From: Symsagittifera roscoffensis
Lineage: Eukaryota > Xenacoelomorpha > Acoela > Convolutidae
DNA length: 64,000 bases
Assembly: GCF_963678635.1 (NCBI RefSeq)
Contig: NC_087063.1
Coordinates: 23,566,701 to 23,630,700 of the forward strand
Direction: 5' to 3'
Below the pieces are notes generated by a model. That model was given only the letters and a program-made list of their open reading frames with translations. It had not been told where the DNA came from and searched no databases. A program made the position numbers and the translations under genes. Numbering within the stretch: position 1 is the stretch's first letter; each line of letters starts with the position of its first letter. Below, in pieces: positions 12,026-25,253 of this stretch.

Positions 12026-12431
12026 GTGATGAGCGAGAGGGTGTTAGGCCAAAGACCAAGTTGCATGTAATATGTGATATGTGTGTTATGTTATGTTATG
12101 TTATGTTATGTGTTAGGTTATTAAGATCATGGGTAAGTAAGCGTTAGTGACCATGAACAACTGAATGACGATTTTGGGAATAGATCCAAAGTTTGGATTG
12201 TCCAATCTTAGGTCGAATTCCAAAATTTTAGAAACCAATTGATTTTAATAAATTTTAGGATAAATATCTTTTTATCTGAACTGTCTTTAAGCAAATTTTA
12301 ACGATATATATAAAGGTGAAACTGACAGGTGTGACAGTCGTGATTCCTTTTCTAGATCCTGATTGATCATTTAATTGCTCACTTGAGTCAAAACTTGAAA
12401 TCGAAATCAAATCAAACTTGGAAAGAACAGT
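12026..12431 (+). promoter_or_regulatory. Inter-ORF spacer with TATA box (right copy)
   Basis: Near-identical duplicate of 3558-3963, with the TTATG microsatellite at about 12086-12110 and the TATA-like element at about 12305-12315. It is followed at the same distance by the giant-ORF ATG at 12432. Confidence 0.6.
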
Positions 12432-15400
12432 ATGGACAATTTCAACCTGGATGAATTGATGGACCTGGCAGAGGCATATGTAGGACCGATGGTAGATGCG
12501 ATCTATCGTCGGCTGATCGAACGAGACTTCGCTCTGGAGGACCCAGAGGTGGTCATGTTGCTGACCGCCCTGATTAACATCTTGGGGCACGACAACCGTG
12601 GGGACCGCCCCACGGAAGTCCTGTTGATGGCAGCATATGGAGAAAGAGGAGTACTAGACCGCCCGAACATGAGAGTGATGAGGTGGAGAAACGGGGCTCT
12701 CTCAGGGAGTGACTTGGCGAATGAGCCTGGGTTGGGAAGTTCTAGGACTTACCAACCAGGTGAGATGCCAATGCCCTCCAAGCCCAAACCTGGGCTGACG
12801 AGAATGCATCGGGAGATGAACAGCGAGGCGACCTCGTCTGGTTCACCACTGAGAGCAGCTGTGCCACCAAAAGGGGCGAAAGTAACACAGAAGGTTCAGA
12901 CGAACCAAACCATACAAGATCTGGACGAGATGAACGATCAGTTGAGAAGTACGAAGAAGGAGTTAGACGATATGACGAAGACCATGCTGGCGATGGAGGA
13001 AGACCGGGACATGTGGAGAAAGTTGTTTGAAGACTGCAACAAAAAGCAGGGTCAAGAGATCGAACGCTTAAGGCAGGAATACAAAGAGCGATCGGAGCAG
13101 GTGGCGTTGACGACGTCCATTGAGAAAGTGATACCTGCAAGGGATATTCCTCGTGGGAGGTCCCCGATGGAGCTCTTGACACCTCGAGAAATGAGTCAAA
13201 CAACGGAGACACGGCTTCCAGCAGAGACGAACCGAGTAACAATCCCGGATCCTAGTGACACCTTGGGTGATCCCGTCGTAGAACAGACAGTGAGAAAACT
13301 GATAGAGACCGCTGGACGATTGGTCGCTAACAAGAATGCACCAGGTTCCGGGGTGACTGCACCCTATGGATCGATTGACGATACGCGCAGAGTACAACTC
13401 TCCCAGACAGTAATCAGACAAGGGATGAGTAACGTGACACCACTCATGGGGAACTCGAGAATCCCAGAGAGGAAAGTAAGGAAGATGCCAGCGAAGAAAG
13501 TGTCTCGTGTAATAGACGTGCAGAAGAATAATCAATTGAAGTATAATTTCACGGGAGTTCCGGAGACAGATCCGAGAGCCTGCTTCAATCGAGCTACCTG
13601 GAGCCCGGCTGTTAACCTGCAGCAACCACCACTCGGGACATCTCACCTGATATTGGGAGACAGCTTAGTCAGAGTGCTGTCGAATTTGAGGACCTCATGG
13701 GTCACCACGGTGATGGCCTTTGGAGGCGCGACGATTGCCCAATTATATCGCATGGTGGAGCTGATGAATCCAGGGAAGATACCCAATGTGATGATCTTAG
13801 TTGGGACGAATGATATCTCCAGAGGATCAGATGAGCAGGAAGCACTGTGGGAATCAATGATGGTGTGTTTGTTTACTACTCTCTGGCAGAAGTTCAGTTG
13901 CGCGGTACTGACCGTTTGCACGGTGCCAATGAACGCAAGAAGCCTGACAGCATCAGGAAGAAGGCACAACGAGGGAGTCATGAGATGGAACAACATCTTG
14001 AGAAACCTAGCAAATCGAAATGCCGGAAGAATGATCCTCATGGACATTGAACATGAATTGAGAGCCATGGATCAAGCCAGACTGACCACAGATGGCATCC
14101 ACTTCGACAGTGTCGAAGGACAAGCTTGGTTGAATCGAGTCTTCCAAGAACGGTTGGATGAGCTGGAAGCAGAACTCTTTGACACAGGAGTGCTGAAGGA
14201 AGAGGGAACGGTGAGTGATACGGTGATCACCACCTTTGTACCTCCTAACCTGGAAACACGCTTGGGTACGGTCCCAGCCGTCACAAATTACCGGCAACAA
14301 AGCTCCGGTGAACCAGGTCGAAGAACAGACGTACAAGATCGGTTGGGAGAAGCACCGATGAGGAGGACAATTCATCCTAGGAAAAGGATAGGACCTGTCA
14401 ACCAACCAATCGAGGAAGTAGCAGGCACATCCAGATCGGACACTAGATCGGAGACGACGAGTACCAGTCGAGAGGAGAGACCGAGCAGAGGCTCATTGAT
14501 GTGGTCGCGATCCATACCGTCTCCTTGGCATATATACAAAGAAGAACTAATGAAGCTGGACCTACAGAGAGTGAGCTTCATCGAAGATGCAAGGAGGATG
14601 CTGAATGGAGCGACGCTATCCGTCAGCAGATTGTACTCGATAACCGGCGTAGACTGGTTGATAGCCGCTAGCATAAATTTCAGCTCCACGACGGCCTTGA
14701 GATTTGCCGACTTGGAGGGACTGCCCTCCAACAACACAATAGGACCTGTGAATGCAAGACCGTTGCAAGATGTGAGATTGAACCATGATGAGAGGAATCG
14801 TGAAGAAAGGCCAGGAAGATTCCTGACGGCGAGAGCGCCGATTGGACAACACGTGAAGATATTTAGGCAATTGACGACACCACCTGGTCATGTGAAGGAG
14901 AGAGTGTACCCAAAACTAGTGAACCAAGATGGTGATGCCCAGAGATATGGCGGATTGACAGCGATAAAGAAAGATGAGACCATCTTCGCCGCCTACGACA
15001 AAGCAGAGATGAGAAAGGCCAAAATCATGGTAGTAGCGAACTCAGAGTTCGTGTAAACCTCTAAGTCTTTGTTTTGGCCGGACGTCATAATGCTGGCCGC
15101 AGTTGACCTAGACCTATTACAATCAGTGTCATTGGCTATAGGGGTACAAAGGCAGACAGAAATGAACCCGATAACGATTGTGTTTGCTGGCATCAATGAC
15201 CATCTACACAGTAGAGGTTTTCTGAGCAGGCTCAGAGATCCTGCAACAGCAGAAAACGCAGTATGGCCAGCGATAAAAGACATCCTGGAGTCAATGGGTG
15301 AAGTGGTAGACGCGACAAAGGAGGGATCATTCAATAAAGTGACGTTGAGAGTAGTCTTTGCGTTGTCTCCGGGATATGCACATCTCCCGGATGGACTGAA

Positions 15401-18400
15401 ATTTGTGTATGCAATGGTAGCCTTACTTTCGGACGGAAAATATGATGTGATCATATCAGCCCCGAATCGCATGATAGAAATGGAGAACCTGAGGCCACTT
15501 AAGGCTGAACTGCCTGCAGTATGGTCAGATATCTCAAACGCGATGAGAGGGTTCAAGGACCACGCGCTACACATGTTGGTGTTGGACGAAGTGCTGGGGT
15601 TGGAACTGTCCAACTTCAGTCGGCAACTCAAACTGAAACCAGGAATAGATGACGACCATCGAGTGATCACGGCGATGTCCAACGACTTGTGGTTCCGAGC
15701 AATGGAAGTGGCGAGTGAAGATACGAGAAGAAAGAATTCACTGGAGACGAGAGCTCATCTGGAAGCGATGGTGCTGAGAACCAAGCCGGAAGCAAACCAG
15801 TGGCTACACCTGAATCCGAGAGTAGCGGCATTGGGTGCAGATGCTTTTCAGCAAGGCCCAGTAATGATACACGCCTACTTGTTGAAGGAGGTGAACCTGG
15901 CGGAAAATGCCGGAGAAAAGACAGCTGAGTTCGTGAACAGAATGTGTCAGATTACTATGGAAACCTTCTGGACCCAGGAAGTGAAAGAACAGGAGGGATT
16001 TGAAAGGACAGACAGCATGCTAGAAGGGTTGGGAGCCGGATGGACCGCGTCCTTCTTGGCAAAAGTCTACCCGAAAGTCTCGCACTACTTGATAAAGGAA
16101 TTCCTCCAAGCGGTAGTGAAAGTATCGATAGTGGAATTAATAGCCTTGTTCGTGACATTTGGAGCGGAGAATTTCGTGAAAGGACCGGCGATACTGCTTA
16201 CGGATGGAATACAGAACCTGCGACTAGATGGACTTCTGACATTGATCGCAATAACCCACGGAAACTTGGGAGGACTGATGAAACTGGCACGTTGTCCAGA
16301 GCAGATGAAAGAGAGAGTGAGGAATCTGGATATGAAGAAATCCACAGACTCGTGGAACAAAATAAGAGACCTGAGACACACTCTTATCCAATATCTCTTG
16401 CAGCAGAATCGCTTTGGAACCGGAGAAGACGAGACAATTGAAAGAGAGGAAGATGTTAGACGACATGTTGGAGGCATGCCGCTGTTAACAGATTTGAGCT
16501 TAGCTATGAGAATCGATCCCTTGGCGCTGATCAGAGGAGTCACGGAGTTCGTAACAGTGATCTATGGACCAGCAGTCACCTTTGCGTTCCCTGACGTTAA
16601 AATGGAAGCATATAGGAGGTCGGTGTTGCACCTGAACCTCATATCGGCAGTGGACGGTAGTACACTGAACTGGTGTGAGCAGCACGCATTGCGAGAGCTC
16701 ATGGGTGAAGATCTGTTATTTGCGAAAATATCGGAGCCAGAGATGACAGTCATCAATTTTGACGATCACTTCTGTGACCGCATGGGAGAAGTAGAAAGAG
16801 GGCACATCGAGGTGTTTCCAAAGCTTTGGAATCTGAGGCCCTATGACAAAACGAATGGTGAAATGACCAGAGTGCCTCGTCTCACAGCAGCGTATCACAA
16901 GGTGAGAGAAGAGACGAAGGACTGGGGCGATTACAAGAAGCTACCCGAAGCAATCCCTGAATTCCCTCTGATAAGAAGGATGTTGCTCGGAGCAGTCTCC
17001 GTAGTACAAACTCCTAGGTTGAGAGCATTCGAAACCAATGAAAGGAGAGTAGGGAATTTCTCGGCGACGATGGATCCATACTTCGTGGGGAGAAATGCCG
17101 CCGTGTTACAGTACACACGATTTGCGTACACGGATCAAGCGACGAGAAGGCGAATAAGCAACGCTGCTACTCCCAAGCCTGAAGGATTTGATGAGGAATG
17201 GAGGGACTAGGCTTAGCTCCAATGAAGATGAGAGGCAGGACTGAATTGCCTGAAGCCTCAGTAATCCTTACCAGTGTGAGAAAAGAGATGAAAGTTGCGG
17301 GAATATTGCAGACGAGAATTTTCCTAGCACCCTTCGGCTGCGAAGAAATCAAAGTGGTCCATGGAGAAGAGGAAGATAAGTCGGCCGGTACATTGCTCAT
17401 ACCGAGATTCCAGGAAGAAGCCGACAAAGACGAACAAGGACCATCGAACTCGAATAGGGACAAGTCAGAAGGAGATGACGGACAGGGTGGAAACCGTCAG
17501 ACTGAAGAACCCATGCAACAAGATCAAGCTGGTGGGGAGGACGACAGGGCATCGACAGGAGGAACATCCAGCCTGGATTTCAATATCTTCAGTGATCTTG
17601 AGAATAATGCAGACACGTTGGAAACGACTGAGCCAGCGGATGAAGGCATCTCGACACTGGAACCTCCGTCAGCCTTTGAGGAGAGGAAACGGAATTTGCC
17701 GGAGAGCAGCTCTCCTGGCAATACAAGAAATAACGATCAGAGAATCCTCATGGAATCACCTCGGAGGAGAAGAATAGAGGCCTCAGCCAGAGTACCTTTC
17801 TTGGGAACGCTACCCGAAGAAGAATGGGAAGTACATCACCGAGACCACGAGAGTAGGACGGGATGTAAGCTGGACAGAGTGGCGTTCATGGAAGAAGTCT
17901 GGACTGTGATTCAGAGCTATGGGACCCAGTCCATTCTCAAAACAGGTCTCAATCAACCCTTGATGAGAGAAGTACTTGACAAGCTTGATGAGTGTGAAGG
18001 GAGACTGAGTGAGTTATTGATCGACTCAGCCACTGATGAGAGTGAAGCGAATTCTCCCATCAAGATGACACAGCAGGACAATGAAGGAGAGGTGGTGTAC
18101 CTGTCAAGGACCAGGAGAGGAACGATGCGATCAAAAATGGTGATTGATAAAATCAATGCGATGAAAATGAAGTTAGGCAGCAGAGTGATGCCGAGGAGAA
18201 TTGGAAAGACGAAAGTGGATTCAGAAATATCGATGAAAGCTGGTAACTCAGCGAAAAGGAAGCGAGTCGAAGAAGTTATGGATTTGAGGCAAGGTGATTA
18301 TCAATTGTCCGGCACAGATAGAATATTAAGTGATATAGCGATGGTGCCACCCATTCTCATGGCAGGGATAAAGTCAACCGGTTATAAATCCAAAAGGAGT

Positions 18401-21367
18401 GACCGCACTCTGACTGGAGCAACTTTAGAAATGGAAATACTCAGTCAATGTGGAGAGAGTAAAATGAGGGACTTCAAACCATCTCCCATGAATCATGGAA
18501 AAGGAAGTGTTGCAGGACAACTGACACCAGTGGAATACAACCGACTAACAGTGTCGGAGACAGTGTCGATAGATGAACCCACCGGTGGATACATGGAGAT
18601 GTTGGAATACCGGAACTCGGCTAGAGGGTATGTAATGGCCCTGGAAGACGAAAAAGCCATGGAGGGTTATCTGGAAACGATGTTGCAAGGCACCACCCTC
18701 AAGCAGAAGGCGTATGGAACTTTGGCGTCGTCTGACGTAGAGGCGGAGACGATCGAGCAGTTAGTGAGCCTTCCATGGAAAGCAGTAGTATTGAGGTATT
18801 TCGAAGAAGAAATGAGGACTACGCCAAGAATACATGCTCTCGTGGCAGTACCTTACGTAAGGACAGAATTACAACTCAGGCTCGCCTGGTGCATGATGGG
18901 ACTGACTCGCGAAGAATATGATTCAGAAGAAAGGAAGAGATCAAAGGAGGAAAAAGTTTTCCTTATGACGAATCTGAGGGATCTGATAGTCCAGGAGGGA
19001 GCAGCAGTAGCGTGTGCAAAGCGGAGAGACGCTCTCTGTTTCATTCGATTCCTGATAGAGCAGATTTCAGTACCTGCATTAAACACTTGTGTTAAAATGT
19101 TAAGGGAAGGCGATGAGCGAACGAAAGCCATGTTCTTACTAGCAATGCTGGATATGCAGCAAAGTAAACCGATGAGGGTGAACATGAAAGAACCTGAAGA
19201 ATTGGAACCCATGAAAAAGATAGACGAGATCAGGAGATTCTCAAACAAGGAGTTGAGGCTCACTAAAGAATCTATGGGAGCATTGCCGAAATCCAGTGAA
19301 TACTGTGGACCGATCAAGAAGAAGTCATATAGCTATGTGTCCGGGATCATAGGGATAGCGTACAATCCTTTCCTGAGTGAAGACATACGTGATTGCTTCT
19401 TTGATTATGAGCAGGCGGTGTTACTAAGGTTCTGGACGTCCAGAATTGTAACGATCAAGAGCGTTAACAATCCACAGGCCAAATTGGGACTGGTCTTGGA
19501 AGAAGAGGTGACTGCACCTTCAGTACCAAAATCCGACAAGAGAGTGGAATTTGGGTTGGGATTCTCAGATGAATTACTGAGAACGAGCTTGATGGCAGTG
19601 TGGGAATTGATGAAGCCATCATGGTGTCCTAGTCCCAACGCTGACTCAATATTACGGGCGACACAAGACATACAGAGGGAACTGAATGCGGACTGTAACC
19701 TGCGTGACCTCAACATCATATATAATGTGATGATAACAGCCTCTAAGAGCAACGGAGAAGATAAAGTGGAGTTGCCTGGCTGGGGACCAGAAGACTGGGT
19801 CAAACCTGGTAGCTGTCTGGCGGAAGTCTGTGGACTAGAGGGTCACGTTTGTGGAAGTCTAGACTGTGTGAAAACCCTGGAGAAACAACACAAGCAGTTG
19901 ACAGTATTGTTTGGAAATGTAGTGATGAAAGCAAGAACGGAAACGGAACTGATAGCAGATTGCCATGGAGGAACCGATGTGAATCTAGTGACAGCACTAG
20001 GATTCTACAGCATGTTTGGTTCTTTAGAGTCACTATTGAATCTAGAACAGAAACATGAGATGGTCACAGCCATCAGCGTAGAAGTATTCCCAGGAGTTCT
20101 GCAGACTGAGCAGAAGTATATAGGAAAATGGAGGGAAGCAATCGAAACAGAGATGAACATCAGACACAGCGAGACTTATTGTAGACCATCAGGAGCACGA
20201 TATTTGGTGGGTTCAACGTTGGCTCCAATGTGCAAGAGCAGATACCCTGTACATTTCGTGGCTGTGGACGTGAAGAGTACAAGAATGATTGTGGATCAAG
20301 CTTTCTCAGTGCCAAAGTGCGTGAGATTGGCGAAAATGTCTGAAAAGTCTTACGAGTTACTATGTAAGATGTTCTCAGCAATTCCAGAGAGAACCAAAGA
20401 AGAGTTGGAGTCAATACTAGGAAAGAAGTTCATGGGATATGTGAGCGGGAACTTCAGTGACTTTGAAAAACAGAAACAGAGAGGATCAACTGTCACAGAT
20501 TACAATGCAGTAGATGAGAATGATGAAATCCACCGAGTGATGATGGAAGTGGAACCATTGCTGGAAGCTTCAGGAAAACGCAATTGGAGGAGCATCATGT
20601 TGACACATGACGAGTTTCCTTGCCACTGCTTGCTGCAGACTTGGTGGTATCCCAAGCGTAGTAATTTGGTGTTGATCTGGGACTCTGGAGAGCTGCTCTC
20701 CATGGGTTTACCAGATTCATCACAGCCCATAACAATAGTGATAGTGGGAGTTATGATGGCGATACGATGGCTGGAAGCTCATGTGAGAGAAAATAATAGA
20801 CAGGAGGCACCGACGAGAGAACAATTGCAGAAATTAGATTGTCTAAAAGATTTAGATCTTTTTGAGACAATGTGCAAAGTTCTAAACATTCCGATGGAAG
20901 TGAAGAAGATATGGGCAAGAAAACGATTGATGCCATGGTTCAGAGCTAACATGACTGCATGGTTGTACGAGTATGCGAAAAAGCATATGTCGAAACATGG
21001 CAGATTGTACAGTGAATATCAGCTGGACATTGGGGCAGGAGCTTTCAAGCGAGCTTTCGTGACCCATCGGAATGCAGTGACCACCGCTGTGAAAAGAGTT
21101 TCCGGGACGAGCGAGCGTAGTGGAAATGAGAAAGCAGAGATGCTGAAAGAAGATTTGGAGAGAAACGTGACGTTGTGTCTCCACAACAGCTTCTGTAGAA
21201 ACAGAGAATCAAACGTGGATCCCCTACCTTGCTGTAAACAGAGGGTGGAAGAGCAGAAGTGTTGGAGGACGGCTTCCAACAGCGTCAGGATAGTCAATGA
21301 CGTGCTACAAGACACGGAAACCGAGAGTGCGGAGTCAGTGTCACAGGAGGAGGAAATGGAGCATTGA
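12432..21367 (+). pseudogene. Giant SGNH-domain ORF, right copy with its full downstream extension (broken)
   Basis: Same coding region as the ORF at 3964, followed beyond 18096 by about 3.27 kb of further coding sequence to a stop at 21367. It is broken, with about two breaks. The unique 3' part encodes lysine/glutamate-rich sequence, several cysteine pairs (around 19800-19870 and 21170-21250) and an acidic serine/glutamate-rich end. I recognise no domain there. Base composition and codon use match the left copy, so it belongs to the same element. Its full natural length would make it one of the largest retroelement ORFs, larger than a typical gag or envelope. Confidence 0.75.
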
Positions 21368-22990
21368 CGAATGGTCGAGAAAACAAGAGGCAGCAAGAAA
21401 GAAAATTAGAAGAATTTAGAAGTTTTAGAACTTCTAAACGACGAAAAAAGAAGAGAACAAAGGGATGATGAAGAAAAGTTAAAACTCAGAATTGTTTTAT
21501 GTGTGTGAAAAACTCAAGTGAGAAACCAAGCAACCAAGTTGTAATTGAAAACTGAAACATTTAGTTGAGTTTGGAAATTGTTGCATTTATAAATTTGCAT
21601 TTTGGTTTTAGTTGAAGTGGCTTTAGAGACACTCACTTATTATTTATTTAGAAAGGCTTGAGGGAAGAGTATATTTAAAAATTCCAGCCTGCATGATTGT
21701 TTTTAATCACTTAGGAAGACTGATCACTTTGTGGTGACATGAAAAACTTGAGTGTCTTCTTGAGGAGGGAGGTTGTTGCATTGTTCTTTCTAACCACAAG
21801 GTCTCTTGGTTTTAATATTCAGGACAATAAACAAGCAAGATTTCCGAAGGGAAGGAGCATAGTAGGATAATTTTAGCTTGTTGGTTGGCAGGACTGTCCT
21901 GCAAGCCAACACCTTTTAAATCTAGGAGAAAAAGCTTTAATCGGGACATTGACACTGGAAGTCAGAAAATATGTTTTATCTTAAGTCATATCCTCAATGT
22001 GCAGATTAATGAAAGAATTTGAAGGCTATAGTGATGTAGTATGATGCCATTTATATTCTGCAGTGAGTCGATGTGACGTAGGTAAAATTAATTTCGTGCA
22101 TTTTGTTAATTCTGTTCGATGACACTGTAACCATTTAGAACATTGCGCGATTCAATGAGGACATTGACCGGACTGTCCGGGGAGTATGTGACATTCGACC
22201 AGAATGGCCAAAATGCAATTTATGCAGGATTCGAATTTTGAGCAGTAAGCCTTCCGAGTTGATGATTTCGAAGGATTAGCGACGTTATTGGAACGTTTAG
22301 CCAAACGGTGAGGGCTAGAATATTCTAGTATTTTAAATTTTCAGAAATTCGAATGATGACGTCACATTTCTGAGAAATGCTGAAACGGCCATTTTAACAA
22401 AAAGCGAGTGAAAAACAGAACAACTTTATCTGTGATTGCGAACAGAACAAAAATCGAGATTAAAGAAAAACAACAACGAACTACAATAGCAGAGAACGTT
22501 CCAAGTTGCAACTATTGTGCTGCTACAATAGTTGCAAGGCCGTTGCCAACAACGGTGAAGGGTGAGAACCAGCCTTCCGGATTGGTGTGAAATTGAACTT
22601 GAGGAGCTTGATTCACTGGATTCAAGAATCCGGAAGGGTTTCGGGACTGGAACTTTTAGCCTTTTATATAAACTTTTAGCTTCTTGCCATGTCCTGAATT
22701 GAATTTAATTAACAACTGGATTCATTTTGATAAGGATGAGAAGCTAGGAGTTGGGGGAAAGGGTTGATCCATCTTCGATGGAGATGATGATTTTTATCTA
22801 CTGAACAAAAACAATAGTAATATGATAAGTAGTAGCCCTGTTTTTAGGAGTGACCTCGTGGTCTGGGGATACTGAGACCCAGCCATGAGCTCACTATTTC
22901 TGCATGTAATCTAGTTAATTTGAGCGTTCTGGTCGAAGCCGGAGAACAGTAACGTTTTTGTCGACCCGATGTTAGAAAGATAACCAAAAA
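21368..22990 (+). other. Non-coding, hairpin-rich tail between giant ORF and LINE
   Basis: No convincing gene. It holds a small palindrome just after the ORF (TAGAAGTT...AACTTCTA, about 21416-21435), an AATAAA near 21828, and a 12-nt copy of the TGTCCGGGGAG word (22173-22184) that also recurs in the element's coding part. Next come a 13-bp perfect hairpin with a 6-nt loop (22506-22537), a 6-bp hairpin (22540-22555), and an 11-bp inverted repeat (22573-22583 with 22627-22637). A TATA-like TTTATATAAA lies near 22663. Probably the 3' untranslated part of the retroelement, perhaps including a terminal repeat whose partner is outside the window. Confidence 0.45.
22506..22637 (+). other. Cluster of three RNA-hairpin-forming inverted repeats
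   Basis: Stem 1: arms 22506-22518 and 22525-22537, 13 of 13 paired, loop GCTGCT. Stem 2: CCGTTG/CAACGG at 22540-22555 with a 4-nt loop. Stem 3: CCTTCCGGATT (22573-22583) with AATCCGGAAGG (22627-22637). Three perfect stems in 132 bp suggest a structured RNA in the element's tail. Confidence 0.55.
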
Positions 22991-25253
22991 TTGTTATCTA
23001 AGCACCCGCAGCGAGCCAAATTTGCAGCTCCAAATCCAGAAAAGTTGGATAGTTTTTTCGTAACCGATTTCGACCTATACAAAGCGATAATGTCCTTTCC
23101 AAACGGATCAGCAGCAGGTCCTGATAAAATATTTTCTCAAATTTTTAAAGATCTTGTTAGTAAGTCGAATGGCAGTGCAGGACTTAATTTTCTGAAATCG
23201 CTTACTAAGCTGATAAACCTCATTGGAGATGGCAAAATACCGGAACCACTAAGACCTTTCTTTTTTGGCGCAAAGCTTATCGCCCTCATAAAAATAGACG
23301 GAGGGTTGAGACCGATTGCCATAGGCAACACGCTGAGACGTATCGCGTCTAAATGCGCTGGAAGCAAGGCCCTCTCCGAGCGACAAAATTTTTTCGGAAA
23401 CGTACAGGTAGGATGCGGTACCAAACGAGGAGCAGAAATAGCTGCGCACTCGTTTCGAAACCTAATTGAACGCGACGACAATCCAAAATGTACTGTTCTT
23501 TTAAAACTAGATTTTAAGAATGCCTTTAACTCTTTAAACAGAGAAACAATGCTGAATCATGTTTTTTCAAATCGCCCCGAATTATATAATTACACCCATT
23601 GCGCGTATGCTAAACCTAGTTACCTTTTTTACGGAAGCTCTGTCATAATGTCAGAAGACGGAACTCAGCAAGGTGATCCTGAAGCCCCACCCCTTTTTGC
23701 GGAAACAATTCATACACTAGTCAAACAGTTGGAGTCGAAAATTAACATCTGGTATTTAGATGATGGGAATTTAGCCGACGACTATAAGGTAGTACTCCGG
23801 GACCTTAAAAACATCCTGAAATCGGAACAAATTTACGGCCTGAGCTTAAACACTGAGAAGTGTGAACTTTGTTTTTTGGGACCGACTACTAGTACACAGT
23901 ATAATTCAATTTTAACACAATTTCGAAAAATATGCCCTAAAATAAAAATAAAAACAAAAGAAGAACTCCTCATTTTAGGATCTCCAATCGGCGAACTTTG
24001 CCGAAAAGAATTACTCGACGAAAAAATTAGGGAGCTTGAAAAAATCTCGGATGTCATTGACAAACTAGACGCCCATTATGGTTTTTACCTCCTGAAAAAT
24101 TGCTTTAGCATGCCAAAACTCCTATATTTTTTGCGTACGAGCCCTTGTTTTTTGCAAAATGATTTTTTGGAACGCTACGATAAATTACTAAGAAATTCGT
24201 TATGCAAGGTCACTAACGTGAAAATGGATGATAACCAGTTTTTACAAGCAGTTCTCCCGGCAGCCAAAGGTGGCTTGGGCGTTTCTTCCGCTCGTCTACT
24301 CGCTTTACCCGCTTTCTTAGCCTCAGCAGTAGGAGCGAAAGATGCCTTGAGCGAAATCTTTGGTTTGGAGCATGTGGATGGAACCTATGATGATGCGCTT
24401 AAACGGTGGTTTGACCTTGGAAAAATTGAAATGGCTCCGGAAAATGAAATCCAAAAAAATTGGACGGAGCCAATTTTTGACAGCGAAATTGCAGACTTGA
24501 TTTTACGACTCGAACCAACGCACGTGAAAAGGTTCAACGCGTTCCAAGATAGATTTGGATCCCAATGGTTGAACGTCATCCCCTGCAAAAATTTAAGGTT
24601 AAAACTGTCGAACCAACAACTCAGAATTGCGATAGGACTTCGATTAGGATCAAAAATATGCGAACGGCATAAATGCGTGTGCGGAAAAGACGTTACCGAG
24701 GATGGTTGGCATGGTCTTTCTTGCCTCAAAAGTGCAGGGAGATTCTCTAGGCATTCAAACCTGAATGCCCTTATAAAGCAGAGTCCATCATCTACTCACA
24801 TTCCGTCTGTTTTAGAACCACGACACCTCTACAGGACCGATCAGAAGCGACCAGACGGTTTGACGCTCGTTCCATGGGCTGATGGTAAGCAGCTCTTGTG
24901 GGATGTAACGGTAGTAGACTCCTTAGCTCCTTGTAGGATTAATGCCGGGTCTGTTTGTAACCCTGGTACGGCTGCCGCTGAAGCGGAAGAGCGAAAAATT
25001 GACAAATATAAAGATCTTGTAAATGATGGATATCTTTTTCAACCGCTAGCTTTTGAAATTCAGGGCGCGGCCGGCCCCAGCACAAGTTTTTTTGAGCAAG
25101 CTTTGTAAGAACCTAAGCATATGCACTGAGGAACCCAGAGCAGGCAGCTTTTTAAAACAGAGAATCTCCCTGGCAATACAGATTGCGAACGCCGCTTGCG
25201 TACTCGGAACAATAAATGACAAAATAACTTTCGACGAAATTTTTTACTTGTAA
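22991..25253 (+). mobile_element. 5'-truncated non-LTR retrotransposon (LINE) with R2-like restriction-type endonuclease
   Basis: Open frame from 22991 to 25108, continuing in the next frame to 25253. Reverse transcriptase blocks are visible: GSAAGPD (~residue 37), LDFKNAF (motif A), GTQQGDPEAPPLF (motif B) and YLDD (~residue 256). The C-terminus has a C-C-H-C knuckle (CVCG...HGLSC), an RH..N stretch, EP, RPDG and DVTVVD, in the order seen in R2-clade PD-(D/E)XK endonucleases. The final conserved piece (EEPRAGS...NAACVLGTI) lies one frame over, after the T7 run near 25087-25093, so one frameshift separates it. Upstream sequence lacks DNA-binding zinc fingers, consistent with 5' truncation during target-primed reverse transcription. 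Such proteins nick DNA and prime cDNA synthesis at the cut. Confidence 0.85.

Larger units (their letters stand above)
9639..18096 (+). repeat. 8.46-kb tandem duplication, right copy
   Basis: Right-hand copy of the unit starting at 1172. Its left boundary is abrupt. Its right boundary is where sequence after 18096 continues into unique giant-ORF sequence that the left copy never reaches. The high identity implies either a very recent duplication or a collapse/expansion error in the assembly. Confidence 0.93.
1..21367 (+). mobile_element. Giant Ty3/gypsy-like retroelement, partly tandem-duplicated, enters from left edge
   Basis: One retroelement lineage fills this span. Order of parts: 3' pol (linker, integrase, macro-like tail), TATA-bearing spacer, start of a giant ORF; then, after a duplication junction near 9638, integrase, spacer and giant ORF again, the last running to 21367. 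Family assignment rests on the integrase: HHCC finger, D,D(35)E core and GPY/F-like region of Ty3/gypsy type. Reverse transcriptase and RNase H would lie upstream of base 1 and are not seen. No long terminal repeats can be paired inside the window, so both element ends are unknown. Long open frames and near-identical duplicates suggest youth. The element looks broken, with about four breaks over the two copies besides the duplication junction. Confidence 0.85.

Noticed and set aside
1-21367. Polinton/Maverick origin (retroviral-like integrase plus giant ORFs)
   Set aside because: The integrase is of Ty3/gypsy type, with the linker and GPY/F-like tail of pol. No protein-primed polymerase, packaging ATPase or adenain-like protease was recognised.
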